Below, one piece after another: positions 24,115 through 32,500 of a stretch of DNA of 52,672 nt; position 1 is the first letter of the stretch; each line of letters opens with the position of its first letter. The stretch is from Cellulomonas sp. HZM (GTDB lineage Bacteria > Actinomycetota > Actinomycetes > Actinomycetales > Cellulomonadaceae): NCBI RefSeq assembly GCF_000708885.1, contig NZ_JEOE01000021.1, positions 1 to 52,672 of the forward strand, read 5' to 3'. The notes beneath the pieces were generated by a model that saw nothing but the letters and a program-made list of their open reading frames with translations, was not told the origin of the DNA and did no database searches. Made by a program: the position numbers and the translations under genes.

Positions 24115-26832
24115 TCAGCCGCGCACCGACCGCCGGATCACCGCCTTCGCCGCCTCGACGAGCAGGAACACGCCCGCCGCTCCACCGACGGTGATCGCCC
24201 AGTCGCGCGCGCCGATCGCGGCGGAGTCGAACCAGTCGTGCATGAACGGCGCGTAGGTGAACACCAGCTGCAGCACGACGAGCGCACCCGCGGCGACCCA
24301 CACCAGCCGGTTGCCGACGAGCACGCGCCACGTGAGGCTCGTCGACCCGAGGAACCGGCAGCTGAACAGGTACGCGAGCTGTGCCAGGGCCAGCATCGCC
24401 ACCGCCGAGGTCTGGGCGCGCGCGTCGTCCGAGCCCAGGTGGTCGCGCTCGAGCACGTAGACCCCGAGCGTCGCGGCGCCGATGACGACCGACGCGAACA
24501 GCACGAGCACGAGGGCGCTCGGGGAGAGCACGTGCTCACGGGGTGAGCGCGGCGCGCGCGTCATGATCCCGCGCTCCGCGGGCTCGCCCGCGAGCGCGAG
24601 GGACAGCGTGATCGCGGTGACCAGGTTGACCCACAGGATCTGCACCGGGGTGAGCGGCAGCGACAGCCCTGCGAGGACCGCGACCAGGATGACGAGCGAC
24701 TGCGCGCCGTTCGTCGGCAGCAGGAACGCCACCGACTTGCGGATGTTGTCGTAGATCCGCCGCCCCTCCTCGACGGCGCGCTCGATGGTCGCGAAGTTGT
24801 CGTCGGCGAGCACGATGTCGGCGGCCTCCTTGGTGGCCTCCGTGCCCTTGATGCCCATCGCGATGCCGATGTCCGCGCGGGTCAGCGCGGGTGCGTCGTT
24901 GACGCCGTCGCCCGTCATCGCGACGACCTCGCCGTGCGCCTGCAGCGCGCGCACGATGCGGATCTTGTGCTCGGGCGAGGTCCGCGCGTACACGTCGACC
25001 GACCGCACCCGGCGACGCAGCTGCTCGTTGGTCATGGCCTCGAGCTCGCCGCCGGTCAGCACCTCGACCTCGTCGTCGCTCTGCGGCCCGTCACCGGCGA
25101 CGATGCCGAGCTCGCGCGCGATCGCGAGAGCGGTGCCCGCGTGGTCGCCCGTGATCATCTTGACGCGGATGCCCGCGCGGTGGCAGTCGGCGATCGCCGT
25201 GACGGCCTCGGGCCGCGGCGGGTCGACGATCCCGACGACGCCCAGCAGCTCGAGGTCGTGGACGTCGTCCCCCGCGAGACCGGTCGCGTCCGGCTCGGCG
25301 CGGTGCGCGGCGGCGAGCACGCGCAGGCCCTGCGCGCCGAGCTCGTCGACGACCGCGTCCCACCACGCCCGGTCCAGGGGGACGCTGCCCTCGTCGGTGC
25401 GCTGCCGCGTGCAGCGGTCGAGCAGCCGGTCGGGGGCCCCGAGCGCGTGCACGTGACGCGCGCCGTCCGCCGCCTCGTCGAGCGTCGCGGAGAACTTCGT
25501 CGCCGAGTCGAACGGCACCTGGGCGATCCGCTGCGCGTCGGGCGCGGCGCCCGCCTTGAGGGCGAGGACCGTGAGGGCGGCCTCCGTGGGCTGGCCGACG
25601 ATGCCCCAGCGGCCGTCGTCCTGCACGACGCGCGCGTCGTTGCACAGCGCCCCGGCGGTGACGAACGCCGCCAGGTCGAGGTGCGACGCGAGGTCGGCGT
25701 CGGAGCCGTCGGAGCCGCGCACCGCGCCCGTCGGCTCGTACCCGAGGCCCTCGACGGAGTAGCGGCCCGACGCCGTGACGACCGTGCGGGCCGTCATCTC
25801 GTTGCGCGTGAGCGTCCCGGTCTTGTCGGAGCAGATCGTGGTGACCGACCCCAGACCCTCGACCGACGTGAGCCTGCGCGTGATCGCGTTGCGGCGGGCC
25901 ATCTGCTGCACGCCGAGCGCGAGCGTCACCGTGACGAGGGCGGGCAGGCCCTCCGGGACCGCGGCGACCGCGAAGCCGATCGCCGCCGACACGAGCTCGT
26001 CGAGCGCGAAGCTGTGGATCAACCGCCCGATCACCAGCATCACGGCGGCCATCACGAGGATGAGGAGGCTCAGCTGCTTGCCGAGGTGCGCGAGCTGGCG
26101 CGTCAGGGGCGTGTCGAGCTCGTCGACCTCCGCGACGAGCGTCTGGATGCGCCCGATCTCGGTGCCCGACCCCGTCGAGGTGACCACGCCCTCACCCCGG
26201 CCCGCGGTGACGATCGTGCCCGAGAACAGCATCGACGACCGGTCACCGACGCCGGCGTCCGTGCCGACGGCCTCGACCGCCTTGTGCGCAGGCACCGACT
26301 CGCCCGTGAGCGCGGCCTCCTCGACCTGCAGCGCGGCGGCGGACAGCAGGCGCAGGTCCGCCGGGACGCGCGCGCCGGGTCCGACGCGCACGACGTCACC
26401 GGGCACCAGCTCGTCGGCCGGCACCGTGCGCCACTGCCCGTCCCGCCGGACGTCGGCATCGGGCGAGAGCATCGTCGCGATCCCCGCGAGCGCCTTGTCC
26501 GCACGCCCCTCCTGGACGAAGCCGACGACCGCGTTCGCCACCGCGACCACGAGGATGACCGTGAAGTCCACCCACTCGCCGAGGATCGCCTTGAGCACCG
26601 CGGCGGCCAGCAGGATGTAGATGAGCACGTCGTCGAAGTGCGCGAGGAACCGCAGCACCGGGTTGCGTCGCGGCGGGTCCGGCAGGCGGTTTTGCCCGAC
26701 CTCGACGAGCCTGCGTGCCGCCCGGTCCTGCGACAGCCCCTGCGGGGTGCTGCCGAACGCGTCGAGCACCGCCTCGGGCGGCTCGGCGAACGCGAGCACG
26801 GCTGTCGGTGCCGGGCCGGACGTGACGGTCAT
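24115..26832 (-). CDS. P-type cation-transporting ATPase (P2-like)
   Basis: The 905-residue pump has the full P-type layout: an N-terminal cation-ATPase domain, actuator TGES at 176-179, M4 PEGLPALV at about 293-300, phosphorylation site DKTGTLT with Asp336, hinge TGDGVNDAP at 640-648, and about ten membrane segments. It resembles the Ca2+/Na+/K+ P2 branch. In M6 the usual acidic residue after N-x-x-T is Ala740 (WVNLVTAITL), so the SERCA-type calcium ligand set is incomplete and the ion is uncertain. ATG 26832 has an AGGAGG Shine-Dalgarno. It lies 97 bp downstream of truA and may be cotranscribed with it. Confidence 0.94.
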   Translation of the reverse strand: MTVTSGPAPTAVLAFAEPPEAVLDAFGSTPQGLSQDRAARRLVEVGQNRLPDPPRRNPVLRFLAHFDDVLIYILLAAAVLKAILGEWVDFTVILVVAVANAVVGFVQEGRADKALAGIATMLSPDADVRRDGQWRTVPADELVPGDVVRVGPGARVPADLRLLSAAALQVEEAALTGESVPAHKAVEAVGTDAGVGDRSSMLFSGTIVTAGRGEGVVTSTGSGTEIGRIQTLVAEVDELDTPLTRQLAHLGKQLSLLILVMAAVMLVIGRLIHSFALDELVSAAIGFAVAAVPEGLPALVTVTLALGVQQMARRNAITRRLTSVEGLGSVTTICSDKTGTLTRNEMTARTVVTASGRYSVEGLGYEPTGAVRGSDGSDADLASHLDLAAFVTAGALCNDARVVQDDGRWGIVGQPTEAALTVLALKAGAAPDAQRIAQVPFDSATKFSATLDEAADGARHVHALGAPDRLLDRCTRQRTDEGSVPLDRAWWDAVVDELGAQGLRVLAAAHRAEPDATGLAGDDVHDLELLGVVGIVDPPRPEAVTAIADCHRAGIRVKMITGDHAGTALAIARELGIVAGDGPQSDDEVEVLTGGELEAMTNEQLRRRVRSVDVYARTSPEHKIRIVRALQAHGEVVAMTGDGVNDAPALTRADIGIAMGIKGTEATKEAADIVLADDNFATIERAVEEGRRIYDNIRKSVAFLLPTNGAQSLVILVAVLAGLSLPLTPVQILWVNLVTAITLSLALAGEPAERGIMTRAPRSPREHVLSPSALVLVLFASVVIGAATLGVYVLERDHLGSDDARAQTSAVAMLALAQLAYLFSCRFLGSTSLTWRVLVGNRLVWVAAGALVVLQLVFTYAPFMHDWFDSAAIGARDWAITVGGAAGVFLLVEAAKAVIRRSVRG

Positions 26833-26929
26833 GCGGTGTGCCTCCTGGACGAGCGGGTCGGGCGAGTCGATGTCCCGGTGCCCAGACTGGCCCCGATCGA
26901 GGTCCGATGACCAGGGCGAAGGCCCTGCC

Positions 26930-27835
26930 TCAGCCGCAGCACCCGGCGGCCGGCGCGACGTCCGCGGCGGATGCCTCGTCGGCCTGACGTCGCGCGCGCG
27001 TCTGCTCCGTCCGTGCGGCGAGCGCGTCGTCGTCGGGGTACTCGACCTCCTCGAGCGTCAGCCCGTGCGCGGCGACCACGTGCGCCGCGGCGTCGCGTCG
27101 ACGCGCCGCGAGCAGCTCGGCCGGCCATCCCCCACCGCGCCTTCCTTCTCCGACGGCCAGGCTCGCGCCGACGAGCGAGCGCACCATCGAGTGGCAGAAC
27201 GCGTCGGCCTGCACGCTCGCGACCACGAGCCCTGCGTCCGGTCCGTCCTCGGGACGCGCCCACGTGAAGTGCTCGAGCGTGCGGATCGTCGTCGCGTCGG
27301 GGCGCGGCTTGCAGTACGCCGCGAAGTCGTGCAGCCCGACCAGCGGCGCGGCGGCTGCGGCCATCGCGTCGACGTCGAGCGGGCGCGCGTGCCACAGCAC
27401 GTGCGAGCGGGTCAGCGGGTCGCGGGCCGCAGGGTCGTCGCACACGCGGTACGTGTAGCGGCGGCGCAGCGCCGCGAACCGCGCGTCGAACCCGTCGGGC
27501 GCCCGGGACACGCGGTGCACCACGAGGTCCGCGGGCAGCACGCCCGCCAGGCGCGTCGTGAGCGCGTCGAGGGGGTCGCGCTCGCTGCGGCCGCGAGCCG
27601 CCGCGAGGCCCTCGTCGTCCACGTCCACGTGCGCCACCTGGCCGCGCGCGTGCACGCCGGCGTCCGTGCGCCCCGCCACGACGAGCCGCGGGCCCGGCAC
27701 CCCGCGAGGACCCGTGCGCAGCACGGTCGCGAGCGCGTCCTCGAGCGTGCCCTGCACGGTGCGCAGGGCAGGCTGCCGCGCCCATCCCGCGAAGTCGCCG
27801 CCGTCGTAGGCGAGGTCCAGGCGCAGGCGGGTCAC
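26930..27835 (-). CDS. truA: tRNA pseudouridine(38-40) synthase
   Basis: The 301-residue TruA makes pseudouridine at tRNA positions 38-40. The catalytic Asp58 is in [42 protein letters not shown] at the N-terminus and [19 protein letters not shown] near the C-terminus are family motifs. The tail ends in an unusual Gly-Cys-Cys-Gly. Its start is GTG 27835 with TAGCGT 6 nt upstream. truA often follows rplQ; here a surface-protein gene, a hydrolase and a kinase lie between. Confidence 0.96.
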   Translation of the reverse strand: MTRLRLDLAYDGGDFAGWARQPALRTVQGTLEDALATVLRTGPRGVPGPRLVVAGRTDAGVHARGQVAHVDVDDEGLAAARGRSERDPLDALTTRLAGVLPADLVVHRVSRAPDGFDARFAALRRRYTYRVCDDPAARDPLTRSHVLWHARPLDVDAMAAAAAPLVGLHDFAAYCKPRPDATTIRTLEHFTWARPEDGPDAGLVVASVQADAFCHSMVRSLVGASLAVGEGRRGGGWPAELLAARRRDAAAHVVAAHGLTLEEVEYPDDDALAARTEQTRARRQADEASAADVAPAAGCCG

Positions 27836-27841
27836 GCGCCC

Positions 27842-27890
27842 ACGCTAGCCGCTGCGATGCCCGTGGCCGCGGCGCGCCTGCCGCTACCGT
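27842..27890. promoter_or_regulatory. Divergent leaderless promoters of truA and the ROK kinase
   Basis: On the minus strand TAGCGT (27847-27842) is 6 nt before the truA GTG. On the plus strand TACCGT (27885-27890) is 6 nt before the kinase GTG. Neither gene has a Shine-Dalgarno in the gap. Confidence 0.55.
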
Positions 27891-27896
27891 GTCACC

Positions 27897-28661
27897 GTGC
27901 CCGCGCATGCACCGTTCACGCTCGCCGTCGACTGCGGCGGAGGCGGCATCAAGGCGTCCGTGCTCGACGCGGGCGGCACGCTGCACGCCCCGGCGGTCCG
28001 GGTGCCCACGCCCTACCCGCTCGCGCCGGCGCTCCTCGTCGAGACGATCCGTGGGATCGCCGCCGGCCTGCCGCGTGCGGACCGCGTCACGGTCGGGATG
28101 CCCGGCATGATCCGGCACGGAGTCGTCGTCGCCACGCCGCACTACGTCCGCCGCAGCGGTCCCCGCACGTCGGTGGACCCCCAGCTCGTCGAGGCGTGGC
28201 ACGGGTGCGACGTCCGCGCGCTCGTCGAGTCCGGCACGGGGCTGCCGACGATCGTGCTCAACGACGCCGAGGTGCACGGGGCCGGCGTCGTCACCGGCGT
28301 CGGGCTCGAGGTCGTGCTGACGCTCGGGACGGGTCTCGGGTCCGCGATCTTCGACGGCGGCGTGCTCGCACCGCACCTCGAGCTCTCGCACGCACCCGCG
28401 CGCCACGGGCTCACGTACGACACGTACATCGGCCAGATCGAGCGCCGACGGCTGGGCAACGCGCTGTGGTCGCGGCGTGTCCTGCGGGCCGTCGAGGGGC
28501 TGCGGCCGGTCCTGCACTGGGACCGGCTGTACCTGGGCGGCGGCAACGCGAGGCTCGTGAGCCCCTCGGTTCTCGACCGGCTGGGCGACTCGGTCGTGGT
28601 CGTGCCCAACCAGGCGGGGATCGTCGGTGGCGTGCGCGCGTGGAGCCTTCCGCGCGGGTGA
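27897..28661 (+). CDS. ROK-family sugar kinase, polyphosphate glucokinase-like
   Basis: The 254-residue actin-fold kinase begins with the phosphate-1 loop LAVDCGGGGIKASVLD (residues 9-24). The catalytic-type LNDAEVHGAG and the phosphate-2 loop LTLGTGLGSAIFDGG follow, and LGGGNARLV near the end is the adenosine motif. The Cys-rich zinc motif of many ROK repressors is missing and no HTH precedes the domain. Length and these features resemble actinobacterial polyphosphate/ATP glucokinases. The first loop reads DCGGGGIK rather than DIGGTGIK, so donor and sugar are not assured. GTG 27897 follows TACCGT. Confidence 0.82.
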   Translation: MPAHAPFTLAVDCGGGGIKASVLDAGGTLHAPAVRVPTPYPLAPALLVETIRGIAAGLPRADRVTVGMPGMIRHGVVVATPHYVRRSGPRTSVDPQLVEAWHGCDVRALVESGTGLPTIVLNDAEVHGAGVVTGVGLEVVLTLGTGLGSAIFDGGVLAPHLELSHAPARHGLTYDTYIGQIERRRLGNALWSRRVLRAVEGLRPVLHWDRLYLGGGNARLVSPSVLDRLGDSVVVVPNQAGIVGGVRAWSLPRG

Positions 28662-28700
28662 GCGACTCGCGGGGTTCGTGACGTCGGCCCGTACCCGCGC

Positions 28701-29414
28701 TCAGGCGTGCGCGTCGACCTCGTCGGCGGCCCGCAGCAGCACACGCGTGAAGGCGACCGGCGCCGTGACGCTCACCAGGTGCGTCGCACGCGGCACGACG
28801 ACGAGCCGGCCGTCGCGCGTCGCCGCCAGGAACCGGCGCTCCTCACCGCGGAAGTGGTCGTAGCGCCCGTTCACGAGCCAGACGGGCGCCCGCACGCGTC
28901 GCAGGTCCGCGACCGGGTCGGTGCCGCTCAGGGCGCGCAGCACGGGGACGGTCGCGTCGAGCGCCCACCCGCCCGCGGCGAGGTCGAGGGCCCCGGACGC
29001 GGGCACGGTCCGGCGCACGACGAACGCGTTGAGCCTCTCGCCGCGGTCAGGCAGCAGCCCGATCGCCCGGGCCGCCGCTTCCCACGGCCGTACCAGCGCC
29101 GCGCGCGGCCGCGTGCTGCACCCGGCCGCGACGAGCCCGGCCACCGCGTCCGGGTGGCGTGCCGCGTACCGGATCGCGACGTACCCGCCCAGCGACAGCC
29201 CGACGAGCAGCACCGGCCCGCCGAGCTCGTCGACGGCGGAGTCGACCGCGACGTCCGCCGACGCGAGCATGAACGGCTCGCGCACGTGCTCGCCGTGACC
29301 CGGCAGGTCCACCGACCTCGTCACGTGACCCGCGGCGCGCAGCGCTCGCTCCTGCTCGCGCCACATCGTCCGCGACGTCCTCAGCCCGTGCAGCAGCACC
29401 ACCCGAGCGGCCAT
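28701..29414 (-). CDS. Alpha/beta hydrolase
   Basis: The 237-residue alpha/beta-fold hydrolase has the oxyanion HG pair in VVLLHGLRTSRTMW, the nucleophile elbow GLSLGG with Ser74, a likely Asp186 (NGRYDHF) and His212 (ATHLVS). The lid region is short. No substrate is indicated. The ATG at 29414 is preceded after 7 nt by TAGCGT. It converges with the ROK kinase gene and diverges from the surface-protein gene. Confidence 0.9.
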   Translation of the reverse strand: MAARVVLLHGLRTSRTMWREQERALRAAGHVTRSVDLPGHGEHVREPFMLASADVAVDSAVDELGGPVLLVGLSLGGYVAIRYAARHPDAVAGLVAAGCSTRPRAALVRPWEAAARAIGLLPDRGERLNAFVVRRTVPASGALDLAAGGWALDATVPVLRALSGTDPVADLRRVRAPVWLVNGRYDHFRGEERRFLAATRDGRLVVVPRATHLVSVTAPVAFTRVLLRAADEVDAHA

Positions 29415-29421
29415 GCCGACG

Positions 29422-29427
29422 ACGCTA
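29422..29427 (-). promoter_or_regulatory. -10 hexamer for leaderless hydrolase gene
   Basis: TAGCGT on the minus strand lies 7 nt before the hydrolase ATG, with no Shine-Dalgarno in the gap. Confidence 0.5.
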
Positions 29428-29552
29428 CGCGATCACCCGATCGGCTCAGCACATACCTGGACGAACGTGACCTCACCCGGTCCACCTGCACCGACGCCAC
29501 GCACGGCCCCGTAGCGTCGGGACGCTCCCCCTCCCCCGGACCGAGGACACCT

Positions 29553-32500
29553 GTGCGCACTGCAGCCCCCGCCCGCCGTCTCGTCGCCGCCCTCACTGCG
29601 GCCGGCCTCGCCCTCCTCGGCGTCGCCGGCACCGCGGTCGCGGCGGACGTCGACGTCACCGGCTCGTTCACGATCGACGACTTCGCCGGCCACTCGATGG
29701 GCCCCTACGAGCTCATCAAGGGTTCGGGGATGTCCTGCGACCTGTCCGACGCGGCACGGCTCGTCGCCGGCGCGGGGACGCTCAAGATCGACCTGACGTC
29801 CATGGACTCGCGCGGCTGCCACACCAACGGCGCGCAGGTGCGCTGGACCGCGCCCACGTCGGTCGACATCAAGTCCGACGGCGCCGACCGCATCCTGCTG
29901 AAGTACCGCGACGTCGTCCCCGACCAGCCGAGCGCGATCACGTTCGGGATCCGTGCGGTCGACACGGCGGGCCGCAGCGCCTCGGTCGCCGGGCTCTCGC
30001 GCAACGGCGGCGCCGCGGGCGACATGCTCGCGATCGCGTACGCACCCCGCTACGAGGGCGACGTCTCCTACCTCAAGGCGCAGGCCGGCTTCGACTGGGC
30101 GCACGTCGAGACGGTGACGCTCACGGTCTCGACGCCCGTGTGGTCGACCCCGACGGCCGTGACGTTCGAGGGCCTCGGCTTCAACAGCGGCGACCCGAGC
30201 TACGAGCAGCCGACGGTCGGCGGACCGGGCACGCACGTGTTCACGGCCGGCCAGCAGGGGTCCGCGACGTTCTCCGTCGCGGGCTTCCCCGAGCCCGACG
30301 TCACCGTGACGGGCAAGCCGTCGTGGATGACGGTGAGCACGGCCAAGGCGTCGCACGCGACGACCGTGACGCTCTCCGGCAACCCCGGCACGAGCTACGG
30401 GACGACGACCCTGCACGTGCACGCCGACGTCGCGAGCTCGCTCACGGCCGACCGCGACCTCACCGTGCTGGTGCCCTCACCCGTGACGTTCGCGCCCGCT
30501 TCCGGCGTCACGACGACGCTGGGCGCCGCGGGCCCGGTGGACCTCGGCACGGTGTCCTCCGTCCCCGATGCGACGGTCTCGGCCGGCACGGGCCTGCCCC
30601 CGGGCACGTCGCTCGTCCTGTCCGGAACGACGCTGCGGCTCGCGGGCGCGCCGACGGCGGCCGGCGCGTACGTCGTCGGCGTCACGCTCGACAACGGGTA
30701 CCGCACCGCCTCGGCGACGATCCCCGTGACCGTCAGGTCGGTGCCGACGCTCGGCAGCGTCCCGGCACAGCTGCTCGCCCGTGGGGCAGCCATCACGCCG
30801 ATCACGGTCCCGCTGACCGGCTACCCCGCGCCGACCGTCTCCTCGGCGACGCTTCCCGACGGCCTGTCCGCCGCCGTCGACGGCACGACGCTGCGGATCA
30901 CGGGCACGCCGACGACCTCCGGCACGACGCAGGCGTCCGTGACCGTCGGCAACGGGGTCGGGACCGCCACCACGAGCTTCGACGTACGCGTCGGCGTGCC
31001 CGCATCGCTCGACACGCCCGCCCCCGGTGCGCTCGTCGCCGGGACCCCCACGACGATCACGCTCTCGACCCACGGCGACCCGCAGGCGACGGTCTCGTCG
31101 GCCGACCTGCCCGCCGGCCTGACCGTGTCCACCGCGTCCGGCGTCACGACGATCAGCGGCACCCCGCAGCGCTCCGCCGCGGGAACCGGCACGTCGCACC
31201 TCGTCCCGTCGAACGCGCTCGGTGACGGCGCAGCGGTGAGCTGGCCGTGGACCGTGTCCGCCGCGCCGGTACTCACCGCGGCCGGCAGCGTCGTCGCGAC
31301 CCTGGGCACCGCGGTCCCGACGACGACGTTCGTCGCCGACGGCTACCCGACACCGCAGCTCACGGCCACCGCCGACGACCTGCACGGGCTGACGCTCGAC
31401 ACGTCGGTCCCCGGCCGCGTGCGCCTGCTCGGCACCCCGAGCAGCACCGGTACGACGACGCTGCACCTCAGCGCCGACAACGGCGTGGGCGCGTCCGTCA
31501 CGCGCGACGTGACCGTCACGGTGCGACTCGCCCCGACGTTCCCGTCGTCGACGACCACGCTCACGTTCGTCGCGGGCGAGGCAGGCAGCGCGTCGGTCGT
31601 CGCGGGCGGCTACGAGCGGCCCACGCTCGCGGTCGACGGCTCCCTGCCCGGGTGGCTCTCGTTCGACGCCGCGACCGGCACGTTCAGCGGCACGCCGGCC
31701 CGCACCGATGCCGGCGAGTCCTCGTTCGACCTGACCGCGACCAACGCCGCGGGCTCGGCGTCGACGACCGTCGTGGTCCGCGTGACCTCCACGCCGCGCC
31801 TCACGCTGACGACCGTCGGCGAGGTCCGTGTCAGCGGCGCCGCCGGCACCCCGACGGTCCTCGGCTCGGTCGACGGCTTCCCCGCGCCCACCGTCACGGC
31901 CGACGGCCTGCCCGCCGGGCTCTCGCTCGTGATCGACCCGGACGGGACGCTGCGCCTCACGGGCTCGACGAGCGCCGACGGCCAGGACGTCGTCGTCACG
32001 CTGCACGCGTCCAACGGTGTCGGCGCCGACGACACGGCCGGCTTCGGCCTTCAGGTGCGCGCGACCCCGCGCGTGCTCGGCCCGGTGGCGCTCACGTTGC
32101 ACGTGGGCCAGGCCGCCGACGAGCAGCTCCTGCTGTCGGGCTACCCCGCACCGCAGGTCAGCTCGATCGGCACGCCCGACGGCATCACGATCGACGCCGC
32201 AGGTCACGTCTCCGGCACCCCGACCGCGACCGGCACGTCCCTGGTCCTCGTGACAGCGACGAACACGGCCGGATCGGCGTACGCCGGCGTCGTGGTCACG
32301 GTCGTCGACGACGCGGCGTTCACGACCGCGCCCGCATCTGCTCACGTGCGGCTCGGCGACCCGGTCGACACCCCGGTGCTCGCGGTCACGGGCTACCCGA
32401 CTCCGACCCTCGTCGCGGCCGGCATGCCCGCAGGCCTCGCGCTGGTCGCCGACGGCAACACGTACCGGCTCACCGGCACCCCGACCGCACCGGGACGCTC

